A DNA stretch of 64,000 nucleotides from Symbiodinium natans (GCA_905221605.1 CAJNDS010002154.1:439988-503987); one strand, 5' to 3'. Positions 32,769 through 41,563 are shown, counted from the stretch's first letter. Notes: a model not told the origin generated them from the sequence alone. Translations and numbers: made by a program.

Positions 32769-35700
32769 AAGCGGGCGCGACTTCGCTGTTGAATGGTGTG
32801 GTTCCTGGCACTGAGCAAAGTGGTTCTGTGAGTCGAGTGGAGCCAGCCGAGCCGCATGTGACACCTGTGGGGGAAAGGAGCTATGGTTCTGTGGAGCAGA
32901 GCAGAGAGCCCTTAGATATGCTACCTGAAGGCACCAGTGGCCCAGACGAGTTGGAATCTGAGCAAGATCTGCAGCAGGCCAGCAACATAGCTGCGACGAC
33001 TGGAGAATCTGCCGGAGCAACGTTGTCTGAATCGGTTGCGGGTGGTACAGGCCAGTCAGTGCATGGGTATTTTACCCCGCGGTCAATGCAATCGATGGTT
33101 CCGACAAGAGGAACGTGGTTTGCTGGAATGGAGATGCCAGGGTGGGTGTCTCGCCTTGGGTCCTATGTTTCGCTTGGGGGAACCCAAGCGGAGTTTTTTC
33201 CAAGTCCACTGGCAGGAAGTTCGAGATCGTCCCCGCCGGGTGGACAAGCCTTCGTGTTGAGATCGCCGGCGACGTCCCGGCCAAGACCTGCAGTTCCATC
33301 GCCTCCATCATCGTCTTCAATACCTGCAGAAGCAATACAGGCCGAAGTGCAACGTCAGCTGGGAGGAATCCTGGACAGACTTCGGGAAGCTGAAGCGAGG
33401 AACGATCTCCTGCAGGCAGAAATTGCAAGATATCAGACGAGCGATGGAGCAAGACAATCATGGTCGCCGTGGGTCAATGAGAATGGAGCAGCTGGGATGA
33501 ACAGCCTGCCTATGCCCTCTCAACCTGGAGAGCCAATGGCAATGGACCGTGGTGCAGCAGTTGGAAGTGGAGAGGGGCAGCGCGAGGCCCGATCTCAAGA
33601 GCTGAGGAGTCCTGAAGTACCTCGACTGCCGCAACCAGAGAGGGCAACAGTCAATGCTCACGAGAGGGTCCCACCGCCGCCGCAGCCAATGAGTGGTGGG
33701 TATACAGATGACCGTGGAGAAGCTCCGCAGCACCATCCGAGGGGAAGCCTGTTGAGCACGCTTCTTGGAAGGGCCAGAACTCCTTCTCCACCTCCACCGC
33801 AGCCTTCGTCTGAATCGAGGGTCCTGGATGCGTTGACAAAGGGCGTGCAGCAGCTGCAAGAGCTCCAATTGGAGGCCATGAATCGGGCAGCCACCCCATC
33901 GGGAGTTGTGGAGACAGTCAAGCCAGGTACAACATCGCTTACTCCCTTACCGAGCCTGAAAGGTACGACATCCCTGGCAACCTCGGCCCTGGAGTTTCAA
34001 GACTGGATGGAACTCACTGCATCGGCGATGGCGGACATCAGCGAGCAGAGCGGACAGTGGTGGGTCATGGTGCAGAAATTGGTCAGCGAGACCTATTCTC
34101 GTTGGCTAAGGGCTACACCGTTGGAGCGCCTGCAGATAGAGCCCACCAATTCGGAACCCTTGTGCTCTGGTCGTTGGATACGGGTCAATGCACGGGTAAG
34201 TGCAATGCTGCTTTCTGCCATGGAAGAGGAGCTGAGACGAGATATAATTTCGCAACGGCTGTCGCAGGACACCCCGAGAATCCTGTTCCGGCTTCACACT
34301 CTGTTTCAGCCTGGAGGTGGAGCAGAAAGGCATGAGATGCTGAAAAGATTGCAGTCGCCTTCGGATTATCTCAATGATGAATCTCTGGAGGAAGTCTTGA
34401 AGACCATCCGGGCGTGGCCCAGGTGGCTGGCGAGATGCCAAGCTGTCGGCATGAGTCCTCCGGATGCCTCAGTCCTGGTCAAGGGATTAGCAGCGCTGAG
34501 CTCGAAGCACATTCAAAGTTCAGCTGACTCGGCCTTTCGGACCGCGATGTTGAGGACAAGCCTGAGGCTGGATGCGCAGCCGACCTTGGACCAGGTGGTG
34601 GCATATCAACGGCATCTTCAAGCGGAACTGGAAACCTTGAGCTCGGCGGCAATTCCTCAGGCGAGTGGACCCAAAGTTCGAGCGGTGGAGGCTGGAAGCC
34701 CAGGAGGTGCAAAGGGCAGAGAAAAGGGGGCATCCGAAGCCTGTCGCTACTTCTTGAAACCGAGTGGCTGCAGAAGGGGTGCTCGGTGCAACTACTCGCA
34801 CAGCATGGCAAGCTTGGACAGGGAGACGAGAGCGAAGAAGTGTCTGCTTTGTGGAAGCGAAGCCCACAGACAGAAGGACTGTGGAGTCGGACGGCCTTCC
34901 CCGAAGTCCAGGCCTACATCGTCGTCTACCACTACTACAACACCAGGCGGGAAGCCTGGAAGCGCGGAGGTTGCAGCTGTGGCAGTGGATGCGAGCCCAT
35001 CGGCCCCAATCCAAGGGGTCCCATGGACACTGGATGCACTGGTTCAGGCTGCCCAGCAGATAGTGCAATCCCAGGCGACAGCGGCAAGTGAAGATGGTGA
35101 CAAAAGCCCGGAGAAGACCGCCCCCTCCGCTAAGGTCCTGATCGTGAAGGACATCAGGATATCGTCTCTGAGGGCTGCAACGGCTTTGCTGGATTCGGGA
35201 GCTACCCATGCTCTTAGAACGGCCAAGGGTACTGATGAGTGGATTGAGGCAGAGGAGGTTTCAGTACAGCTGGCAGGAAGTCACTCTTTGTCAATGCGGA
35301 TGAATAAGTCTGGAACTTTGTTGATGCCTCCAAGAGCTACCAGTACGGCGGAAGATCGAGGGCAAACCATTGTTCCTATGGGTGAGCTGGTGAGAACCTT
35401 GGGCGACACGATCCATTGGTCACCTGAAGCATGTGAACTCATAGATCCCGAGGGGCAGGCGTTGAAGCTGAACACCTCCTCGGGCTGCCCTCAACTGTGC
35501 GAGGCGGAAGCGCTCGCTCTCATTGCTCGTCTGGAAGAAAGGAAGAGGGAGCGCCTGGTGAACGAGACGATCTTGGCCGAGGACCGCTTGACTCGTATGG
35601 AAGCTGCAATGAATACATCGTGGTTCGAGTACCTCATGCATTACACGAACTCGGGAGATCGGGAGCCAGGTCTAAGAGCGCTACGGGATGCACCTTTCTT

Positions 35701-36907
35701 CAGCGACATTCCGGGAGAGTGCCTGTGTGGAATGATACCGCAGAGACTGCCCGAGAAGGGGTGGGATGTTCTGAAGCAACTTGATTTCCTGACAAGGCAG
35801 CAGCGGCGGACTCTTTTGGCCTCCAAGCGATGGGTGATCCATCTTTGTGCGGGAAAGGAAAGTCACCTAGAGTTCTTCAAGCTGGAAAGGGGTGACACGG
35901 CGGTTCTGGAGCTTGATGTGGACCGATGTCGAGGTCAAGACTTGTTGAGTCCCAAGGTGTGGCAGGTCCTCATGTGGGGTGCTCGCGAAGGTCGTATAGA
36001 TCTACTGTTCGGAGGACCACCTGGCCGCTCGGGTCTGATCGAGTCGCTGCAGAAGGGTAGCTTCACAGCGACAAAGTCGATGACAGTGATTGCGCGGATG
36101 CTTTGGCTTCATGTGGTGGCAACTGCTGGAAGGCTGACTCGTGCTTCGGCGTCTAACAGGAGGAGGACAGTGGGTTTTCTTCTTGAGCATCCGGGCGAAG
36201 ACACCAAGCGGGGTGAGTTGTGGAAAACCAACCTGTGGAGGAGCTTTGAGGAAGAGTCTGCCCAGATCAGGGTGAGCTTCGACCAGCAGGGAATGGGATC
36301 GAAATGTCCTATGCCAACAACAGTGGGAACGAACATACCCTACCTCCAGGCGCTGAATGGGATCCAGACCGGGGAAGCTCATGAGGAGAATGACAAGGGC
36401 GAGGAAAGGACTTCGCGATGGGCTCCGGGTCTGGTCAAGGCAATGTGTGTCGCTTTTCACTTGTGGCAGCGTGGACCTTCTCTCATGGCACTCAGTGAAG
36501 AAAAATGGCGGCAACATGTTGAGGCCAACCACCACCCATATCGGAGGGACTGCTTGACGTGTGTGATGTCTCGAGGATTGGGACGAAGACATGCTCGAGT
36601 ATGTCATCCTGACTCGTTTACATTGACCTCGGACTTGACCGGGCCGTTGAAACCTGGCTTGGATCCGATACTCCGAGGAAGCTTGACAAAGAGTATGAGG
36701 TATCTTATGGTGGCTCGGTACGTCTTCCCCAAGGAGTACCTGAAGGCTTACGGTGGCGGAGTGGTGCCTGGGGAGAATTCTGTACCCGAACCCAAGGTGT
36801 CAAAGGACATAGAAGATGTGGAGGTACCCCTAGAGCAACCACGAGATCACCATCGCGAAGCAGTTCCGGGGAGGAAGAGCGCCAACACCAGGAAGGTGGT
36901 GGCATAG
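32759..36907 (+). CDS. Copia Gag-protease-MTase-like-integrase (N-part) polyprotein
   Basis: The frame has been open since upstream of the LTR. The first ATG after the LTR is at 32759 and overlaps the primer-binding site; an in-frame ATG also lies inside the LTR at 32507. From 32759 the product is about 1382 codons. The N-terminal Gag region is Pro/Ser/Gln-rich with short coiled segments. Zinc motifs follow: a CCCH finger at about 34738-34800 (C-x8-C-x5-C-x3-H) and a retroviral CCHC knuckle at about 34838-34882 (CLLCGSEAHRQKDC). The protease site is LLDSGATHAL at about 35185-35215. The methyltransferase-like block lies at 35823-36356. An HHCC integrase zinc motif (HVEANHHPYRRDCLTC) is at about 36512-36560, and the first catalytic Asp is at 36632 (TSDLTGPL). 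The stop at 36905 falls in a duplicated acidic linker inside the integrase. Confidence 0.9.
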   Translation: MPAQAGATSLLNGVVPGTEQSGSVSRVEPAEPHVTPVGERSYGSVEQSREPLDMLPEGTSGPDELESEQDLQQASNIAATTGESAGATLSESVAGGTGQSVHGYFTPRSMQSMVPTRGTWFAGMEMPGWVSRLGSYVSLGGTQAEFFPSPLAGSSRSSPPGGQAFVLRSPATSRPRPAVPSPPSSSSIPAEAIQAEVQRQLGGILDRLREAEARNDLLQAEIARYQTSDGARQSWSPWVNENGAAGMNSLPMPSQPGEPMAMDRGAAVGSGEGQREARSQELRSPEVPRLPQPERATVNAHERVPPPPQPMSGGYTDDRGEAPQHHPRGSLLSTLLGRARTPSPPPPQPSSESRVLDALTKGVQQLQELQLEAMNRAATPSGVVETVKPGTTSLTPLPSLKGTTSLATSALEFQDWMELTASAMADISEQSGQWWVMVQKLVSETYSRWLRATPLERLQIEPTNSEPLCSGRWIRVNARVSAMLLSAMEEELRRDIISQRLSQDTPRILFRLHTLFQPGGGAERHEMLKRLQSPSDYLNDESLEEVLKTIRAWPRWLARCQAVGMSPPDASVLVKGLAALSSKHIQSSADSAFRTAMLRTSLRLDAQPTLDQVVAYQRHLQAELETLSSAAIPQASGPKVRAVEAGSPGGAKGREKGASEACRYFLKPSGCRRGARCNYSHSMASLDRETRAKKCLLCGSEAHRQKDCGVGRPSPKSRPTSSSTTTTTPGGKPGSAEVAAVAVDASPSAPIQGVPWTLDALVQAAQQIVQSQATAASEDGDKSPEKTAPSAKVLIVKDIRISSLRAATALLDSGATHALRTAKGTDEWIEAEEVSVQLAGSHSLSMRMNKSGTLLMPPRATSTAEDRGQTIVPMGELVRTLGDTIHWSPEACELIDPEGQALKLNTSSGCPQLCEAEALALIARLEERKRERLVNETILAEDRLTRMEAAMNTSWFEYLMHYTNSGDREPGLRALRDAPFFSDIPGECLCGMIPQRLPEKGWDVLKQLDFLTRQQRRTLLASKRWVIHLCAGKESHLEFFKLERGDTAVLELDVDRCRGQDLLSPKVWQVLMWGAREGRIDLLFGGPPGRSGLIESLQKGSFTATKSMTVIARMLWLHVVATAGRLTRASASNRRRTVGFLLEHPGEDTKRGELWKTNLWRSFEEESAQIRVSFDQQGMGSKCPMPTTVGTNIPYLQALNGIQTGEAHEENDKGEERTSRWAPGLVKAMCVAFHLWQRGPSLMALSEEKWRQHVEANHHPYRRDCLTCVMSRGLGRRHARVCHPDSFTLTSDLTGPLKPGLDPILRGSLTKSMRYLMVARYVFPKEYLKAYGGGVVPGENSVPEPKVSKDIEDVEVPLEQPRDHHREAVPGRKSANTRKVVA
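35823..36356 (+). other. C5-methyltransferase-like block inside the Pol polyprotein
   Basis: Between protease and integrase, about 178 codons follow the motif order of DNA cytosine-5 methyltransferases. A motif-I-like strand reads WVIHLCAGKESHLEFF. An acidic strand follows in AVLELDVDRCRGQDLL, then RIDLLFGGPPGRSG where motif IV (GGPPC) would be, then FLLEHPGED in the motif VI position (usually ENV or ENP). A late segment reads FDQQGMGSKCPMPTTVGTNI, resembling motif VIII. The catalytic Cys of motif IV is Gly, so DNA methylation activity by the usual mechanism is not expected. Host-like DNMTs in dinoflagellate and charophyte retrotransposons have been reported in the literature, which makes a decayed or repurposed version plausible. 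The assignment rests on motif order only. Confidence 0.5.
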
Positions 36908-36964
36908 AAGATGTGGAGGAACCCATAGAGCAACAACGAGATCACCATCGCGAAGCAGTTCCGA
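36808..36964 (+). repeat. Imperfect 62-bp direct duplication, 95-nt offset
   Basis: Two copies of about 62 bp start near 36808 and 36903, separated by 33 nt. Both encode the same peptide type (IEDVE-P-EQ-RDHHREAVP), but the 95-nt offset is not a multiple of three, so the first copy is read in ORF1's frame and the second in ORF2's. The ORF1 stop falls at the start of the second copy. Confidence 0.9.
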
Positions 36965-39900
36965 GGGGCATTGAAAATATAGTTGTGAAGCCACTGTCGG
37001 AAGTCCACCATGAAGATTTAGTTCTGGAAGACGAAGAAGAGTCACCACCACAAGTTCCATTACCCTCTGATGTCGACTACGAGCCTACTTCAGACGAGGA
37101 GGTGTACGAGGCGAAGAATGTTGTGGATTCGTCTAGCGAGGAGGATCACTCACCTGGAGGAAAGCCTAACCAGGTTATGCTGCATGGGGACTGTGAGGCG
37201 CCGGAGATGAGCTATCTGGTGTTTGCAACTGGATTGGTAGACAACAAGAGCGCTACGATTCGGGCTGCACTTCAAGATGTGATGCTGTATCTGGCGAGCA
37301 TTGGGATGCCGGTGATGAGATTTCATGCGGATCGAGGAGAATTCTTCTCGAAAACCTTCCGAGATTGGCTCAGAGGACAAGGAGTGAGAAGCACATGGAG
37401 CGAACCGGGAGCACCACAAAGCAACGGGCAGGCCGAGAGAACTGTCAGATGGGCCAAGGACCGAATAAGGACACTGCTGGCCGGAGGTGGGTTGCCTTTG
37501 GAACTGTGGCCAACTGCAGCAGAAACAGCAGCAGCAGAGCAGCGAGCAGGTGTTCTGGGGTGGAAGTCGAGGTTGATAGCTCCGTATGGATCGTTGGTTC
37601 ATCTGAGAAGAAGACCTTTCACTGCCAAAGGACCGAGGAGAAAGGGAGACGCTCTAGAGTCCAAATGGATGTCAGGCTACTATGTTGGCTTGAGTGGTTT
37701 GCTGGAAAAGGGGCACTTGGTTTATGTTCCACCTGGCAAGGACGATGAGAAGGGAGGGTTCATGCACACCTTGCACGTCCGTCCTCATCTTCATGACCCA
37801 GGACCACCTCGTCATGAGCTGGAAGCGCAACTGGAGGAAAAACCAAGGAGAAGAATTCGAGAAAAGGGGCCACCTCGTGAATGTCAGCTACAAGTGAAGA
37901 ACCCGACGGTGGAAGAGGTATCTCAGTATGCGACAAACTCTGCAAGGGAAGTCTTGCAGGACTGGGATACGGAGCAAGCCTTGGAGTTGATTCAGGAATT
38001 GGGGGCCTTGAACTTCTTCGACACGCGAAAGTTTGGGGTGTATCGCCATGGAGGAGTAGTCGGGATCATGAAGGGGACTCAAGAGTACCCAGAGGTGACG
38101 AAACTGCTGGCGAGGACTATAACCGCATTACAACCCACGGCTACATTTACGGCAATATGGATTCCTCGAAATGTGGAAAAGGCCATGCATAAGGATGTCA
38201 ATAATGACCTCAAGACCGAGAATCATATCGTCCCGATAATGGTCCCTGATCGAGGAGGAGAAGTATGGGTTGAACTTCAGCCGGGAGATGTAGTCCAAGG
38301 TCCGATAAGCTTGAGAAATCTACCTGACGGGCAACAGATCTTTGGGCAAATCTTTCCCTTCAAGAGAGGACAGTCTTACTCCTTTAATGCGAGGAGGAGG
38401 CACGAGATTCAGCCTTGGAGTGGGAATCGTCAGGTTCTGATTGGTTACACACCGGATGCCCTGGGAAAGTTGACATATGAAGACATCGACCGCTTGGAGG
38501 AACTGGGGTTTGTCGTACCGTTGTCGCAATTTCCAGAAGCATGTGCTGGACCAGAGGAAGACGTGAATCTGAAAAGGTGCGCTTGCTCTGATACGGAAGC
38601 TGAAGAGGATGATGGTGCAGAAGTCCTCATCGACACCCTGAATGGAAGAGTGTGCCTGGATCCACTGCTTGAGTCCAGCGAGGTTGAAGTTCCTGCAGAA
38701 GCAAAAAAGGTCGAGGCGAGCCACACGCGTGGGATTGAGTTGGTGTTGAAAAATCTGCAAGGCCCTCTGGACGTGACACATACCGTTAGCCCTGCTGAAG
38801 TACTTGAGAACCTAAAGGCATGGGAGCCAGCAATCAGAAAGGAGGTGGATGCGGTTTCGATAGCGATCCTCAAGCTCCTACCTGGTACTCCTGAAAGACA
38901 GCAATGGTTCAGGAAATCTGGTGTGCAGCGGCTGCCTACCAAGTTTGTGTTCACCGTGAAGCCTCGGGATGATGCAAATCCTGCGGATCCATCGACATGG
39001 TACAAACGAAAGGCGAGGCTGGTTGTGTGTGGGAATATGGCCAACAATGTGTGTGAGTCGGTCTACACCGAGGCTGCGCCGGCGGAGGCTGTTAGGGCCA
39101 CATTGGCCTTGGCAGTCAAGAAAGGATGGTGTGTGGCGATCCTGGATGTGGTGGCAGCATTCCTACGAACGCCCATCGGGGAGAATCAGAAGGACCCAGT
39201 CATCATTGTCCAACCACCACGACTGCTACAGACTCTGGGAATCACTGCCAACTGGGAGCTATGGGGACTGTGCCGTGCGTTGTATGGATTGAAGGAAGCG
39301 CCCCGGCTTTGGGGCAGTTACCGAGATCGACAGCTAACTGGCATGACGGTCACCATTGAGGATGCCATCTGGTACGTGAAGCAAGGTCGCGCCATTACAA
39401 GTTGGTGGACTGTGCAGGCTCGAAATGGAGATGTAAGGGCAGTCATCGTGATTTATGTGGACGACTTTATGCTGGCTGGAGAAAGGGCAGTGATACATGA
39501 GCTTTCCAAACAAATCCAAAACCTGTGGGCCACATCTGATCTGCGATTGTTACAACGGGGTGTGAGCTTGAGGTTTTTGGGTATGGAACTTCATCAAGAA
39601 GTCGATGGAGGTATCAGCATTTCACAGGAAGGCTATACACAAGAACTACTTCGTCTACATCAGGTGCCATCATCGCATACCTGCCGGGTTCCCTTGGGTC
39701 GAGATCAAGCGGTCTTTGGTACGATAGAGGGGGACAAGGAGCCTTCACCGGAAGCCATTAGACATGCGCAGCAGCTGACAGGAGAGATTTTATGGCTAGC
39801 TCAACGGAGTCGACCAGACGTTGCGTATTTGACTTCCCTCATGGCCAGTCTTTCCAGCCGGGCACCTTTCCGAACAATTGATTTGGGGCAGCGAGCTCTG

Positions 39901-41253
39901 GGGTATCTACAAAGAACGCGAGACCTTCGCTTGCGGGTGGCTTTCAATGGCGACAACCTCCAGATGTTTTGCGACGCTGCTTATGCTCCGGAAGGAGCAC
40001 GAAGCCACGAAGGCTGGGTCGTACTGTGGGGTGGAACTCCCATACTATGGCGGTCAAGCCGCCAAAGCATCATATCCCTATCGACGGGGGAGAGCGAGCT
40101 GATTGCAATCCTCAATGGGACAGTGGGAATGCTGGGTGTGGAGGCCATATTGTCGGACTTGAGTGAGCACGTTTCGAGTCGGGAAATAGTGTCCGACAGT
40201 ACCTCAGCGTTGTCGATTGCAGGAGGAGGATGCAGCTGGAGAACAAGACACCTGCGAATAAAGGCGAATTGGCTGTTTGAACAACTGAAATCTGGATATG
40301 TCACCTGTCGACACTGTGCGGGGCGAGTGCAAATCGCAGATCTATTAACTAAGGCTTTAGCTGGACCAAGAATTTCAGACCTTTTGGCATTGTGGGGAAT
40401 AGCAACTGAAGGGCCAAGCAAGACAGCGGCAATTTCAACAGGGGCTGCCACTAAGATTCTGGTAGCGCTGATATGTTGCTTATTGGTGGTGTCAACCGAA
40501 GCGGTTGAGCAGATCGAAGTTAGCGAGGACGACCGTCTGCGACTGCATTGGGATATGGTGGGATACTGCCTAGTCTTGGTGATGATCATTGGGGCGCTGA
40601 CAATTTGGGAGGTTGGAAAATGGTTGTTGGTCAATGTGGCAACGGATTGGCTTCCAGGACCAAGAGACAAAAAGCTTCGTCGCCTGCAGAAACTGCAAGA
40701 AGCAACAGCTGAGGCGATTGAGCGAGAGCTCCAAAAGATTGAGGGAGCAAATCGAGGATCAGCGACGACTTCCAGAACACCAATGTCAGAAAACTCCGAT
40801 CACGAGCCTCAAGTGCAACCTCGAGTAAGACGAGATGATCATGAAGGAACGAGTACACCGAGGTTGAGAATTTCGATTTCACAGGAGAGAGAGTCTCCTG
40901 GGATAAGGAGTACGACATCGTCATGGACAGATCATGAAGTTTCGACTGTGGAGCGAGTTCGTGTATGTCGAGACTTGATCAATGTGATGACGATGGAATA
41001 TTTGAGAGATGGCCTGCGTGCTGAAAACATGACAGTATCGGGCCTGAAGAATGAGTTGGTGGGCAGATTGGCCACCCGTCTTCAAGTGGAGGTTGATGAG
41101 GATGGCTATGAGAGGCCCACCGTCAAGCAGATGAAGTATGTTTTGTGGATGTGGAGGGAGCGTTCCCTCTCATACAAAGTGCATATGAACTGGGACCATA
41201 TCCGAACGAAAACAAGGATCTCCCAGTCCATCGACCGGTGGCGACACCTATGA
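36913..41253 (+). CDS. Copia integrase (C-part), reverse transcriptase, RNase H, C-terminal extension
   Basis: The open frame of about 1446 codons begins without an ATG (its first listed codon is GTG) and is expected to be expressed as a continuation of the upstream polyprotein. It starts with an acidic linker. Integrase residues follow: Asp in FHADRGEFF (codon 140) and Glu in SNGQAERTVRW (codon 175), the D-35-E spacing. Reverse transcriptase runs from about codon 640 to 950, with VVAAFLRTP, RALYGLKEAPRLWG and the catalytic YVDD at 39454-39465 (codon 848). RNase H spans about codons 1018-1160, with FCDAAYAPEG, STGESELIA, SDSTSAL and TRHLRIKANW, all typical copia signatures. Beyond the usual end, about 290 codons hold two hydrophobic segments, a charged coiled region and a SAP-like helix pair. 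The stop is at 41251, 40 bp before the 3' LTR. Confidence 0.93.
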   Translation: MEEPIEQQRDHHREAVPRGIENIVVKPLSEVHHEDLVLEDEEESPPQVPLPSDVDYEPTSDEEVYEAKNVVDSSSEEDHSPGGKPNQVMLHGDCEAPEMSYLVFATGLVDNKSATIRAALQDVMLYLASIGMPVMRFHADRGEFFSKTFRDWLRGQGVRSTWSEPGAPQSNGQAERTVRWAKDRIRTLLAGGGLPLELWPTAAETAAAEQRAGVLGWKSRLIAPYGSLVHLRRRPFTAKGPRRKGDALESKWMSGYYVGLSGLLEKGHLVYVPPGKDDEKGGFMHTLHVRPHLHDPGPPRHELEAQLEEKPRRRIREKGPPRECQLQVKNPTVEEVSQYATNSAREVLQDWDTEQALELIQELGALNFFDTRKFGVYRHGGVVGIMKGTQEYPEVTKLLARTITALQPTATFTAIWIPRNVEKAMHKDVNNDLKTENHIVPIMVPDRGGEVWVELQPGDVVQGPISLRNLPDGQQIFGQIFPFKRGQSYSFNARRRHEIQPWSGNRQVLIGYTPDALGKLTYEDIDRLEELGFVVPLSQFPEACAGPEEDVNLKRCACSDTEAEEDDGAEVLIDTLNGRVCLDPLLESSEVEVPAEAKKVEASHTRGIELVLKNLQGPLDVTHTVSPAEVLENLKAWEPAIRKEVDAVSIAILKLLPGTPERQQWFRKSGVQRLPTKFVFTVKPRDDANPADPSTWYKRKARLVVCGNMANNVCESVYTEAAPAEAVRATLALAVKKGWCVAILDVVAAFLRTPIGENQKDPVIIVQPPRLLQTLGITANWELWGLCRALYGLKEAPRLWGSYRDRQLTGMTVTIEDAIWYVKQGRAITSWWTVQARNGDVRAVIVIYVDDFMLAGERAVIHELSKQIQNLWATSDLRLLQRGVSLRFLGMELHQEVDGGISISQEGYTQELLRLHQVPSSHTCRVPLGRDQAVFGTIEGDKEPSPEAIRHAQQLTGEILWLAQRSRPDVAYLTSLMASLSSRAPFRTIDLGQRALGYLQRTRDLRLRVAFNGDNLQMFCDAAYAPEGARSHEGWVVLWGGTPILWRSSRQSIISLSTGESELIAILNGTVGMLGVEAILSDLSEHVSSREIVSDSTSALSIAGGGCSWRTRHLRIKANWLFEQLKSGYVTCRHCAGRVQIADLLTKALAGPRISDLLALWGIATEGPSKTAAISTGAATKILVALICCLLVVSTEAVEQIEVSEDDRLRLHWDMVGYCLVLVMIIGALTIWEVGKWLLVNVATDWLPGPRDKKLRRLQKLQEATAEAIERELQKIEGANRGSATTSRTPMSENSDHEPQVQPRVRRDDHEGTSTPRLRISISQERESPGIRSTTSSWTDHEVSTVERVRVCRDLINVMTMEYLRDGLRAENMTVSGLKNELVGRLATRLQVEVDEDGYERPTVKQMKYVLWMWRERSLSYKVHMNWDHIRTKTRISQSIDRWRHL
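40447..41253 (+). other. C-terminal membrane/SAP-like extension of the Pol frame
   Basis: After RNase H, the frame encodes a hydrophobic run ILVALICCLLVVSTEAV (about codons 1181-1197) and a second, GYCLVLVMIIGALTIWEVGK (about 1217-1236). Both are long enough to span a membrane. A basic/coiled stretch (LRRLQKLQEATAEAIERELQ) and an Arg/Ser-rich disordered part follow. Near codons 1362-1392 the pattern L-x4-L-x5-...-L-x-x-ELVGRLATRL fits a SAP DNA-binding helix pair. Typical copia Pol ends at RNase H. Function is unknown; no glycoprotein signature is visible and no envelope role is claimed. Confidence 0.6.
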
Positions 41254-41284
41254 AGCTGGGCAATGTGCACCTGGCGATGACATT

Positions 41285-41293
41285 GAGGAGGAG
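41285..41293 (+). promoter_or_regulatory. Polypurine tract (gaggaggag)
   Basis: A nine-base purine run directly abuts the 3' LTR, the expected position of the plus-strand DNA primer. Confidence 0.7.
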
Positions 41294-41558
41294 TGAAGAA
41301 GAATGGAAGGATGAACGCATGGATGTGTCGCCGCTTCTCAGAGGATGGCTACGAAAGGCCTCTTGAGCAGTGTAAAATTCCCAAGACTTATGCACAGCGT
41401 ACATGTACAAATGACAAATCGCTTTTCTGTGCAAAGAGGCATAGCGCCCAAGTCTTACAGCATACTTCTTTCGGGATCGTGCGAAAATGGGAGTCAAAGC
41501 CGAGTGCGCCGCCATGGTTTCAATTGATGGGGCCAGATTCCTTTGATCCTGTTTTTCA
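41294..41558 (+). repeat. 3' LTR of the copia element
   Basis: 265 bp, TG...CA, with one substitution against the 5' LTR (T at 41378). Followed by the second cccct target copy. Confidence 0.95.
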
Positions 41559-41563
41559 CCCCT
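41559..41563. repeat. Target-site duplication, right copy (cccct)
   Basis: Matches 32485-32489 exactly. Confidence 0.85.

Larger units (their letters stand above)
32490..41558 (+). mobile_element. Complete Ty1/copia LTR retrotransposon, 9069 bp
   Basis: The element is bounded by two 265-bp LTRs beginning TG and ending CA, and flanked by a perfect 5-bp duplication. Domain order on the plus strand is Gag (with CCCH and CCHC zinc motifs), protease, a methyltransferase-like block, integrase, reverse transcriptase, RNase H, then a membrane/SAP extension. Integrase before RT places it in Ty1/copia. At about 9 kb it is much longer than most copia elements (about 5 kb) because of the extra modules. 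Only one base differs between the LTRs, so insertion is recent on an LTR-divergence clock. The coding region is in two frames at 36905, so this copy may be non-autonomous unless the shift is bypassed. Confidence 0.95.

Noticed and set aside
34106-34441. Long minus-strand ORFs inside the element (also 34520-35209, 36002-36607 and 38445-39047)
   Set aside because: They are antisense shadows of Gag and Pol, which carry clear domain signatures on the plus strand.
40447-40640. Envelope-like gene at the 3' end of the retrotransposon
   Set aside because: The hydrophobic runs are in the Pol frame with no separate start, signal peptide, furin-type site or cysteine pattern. An envelope claim is not supported.
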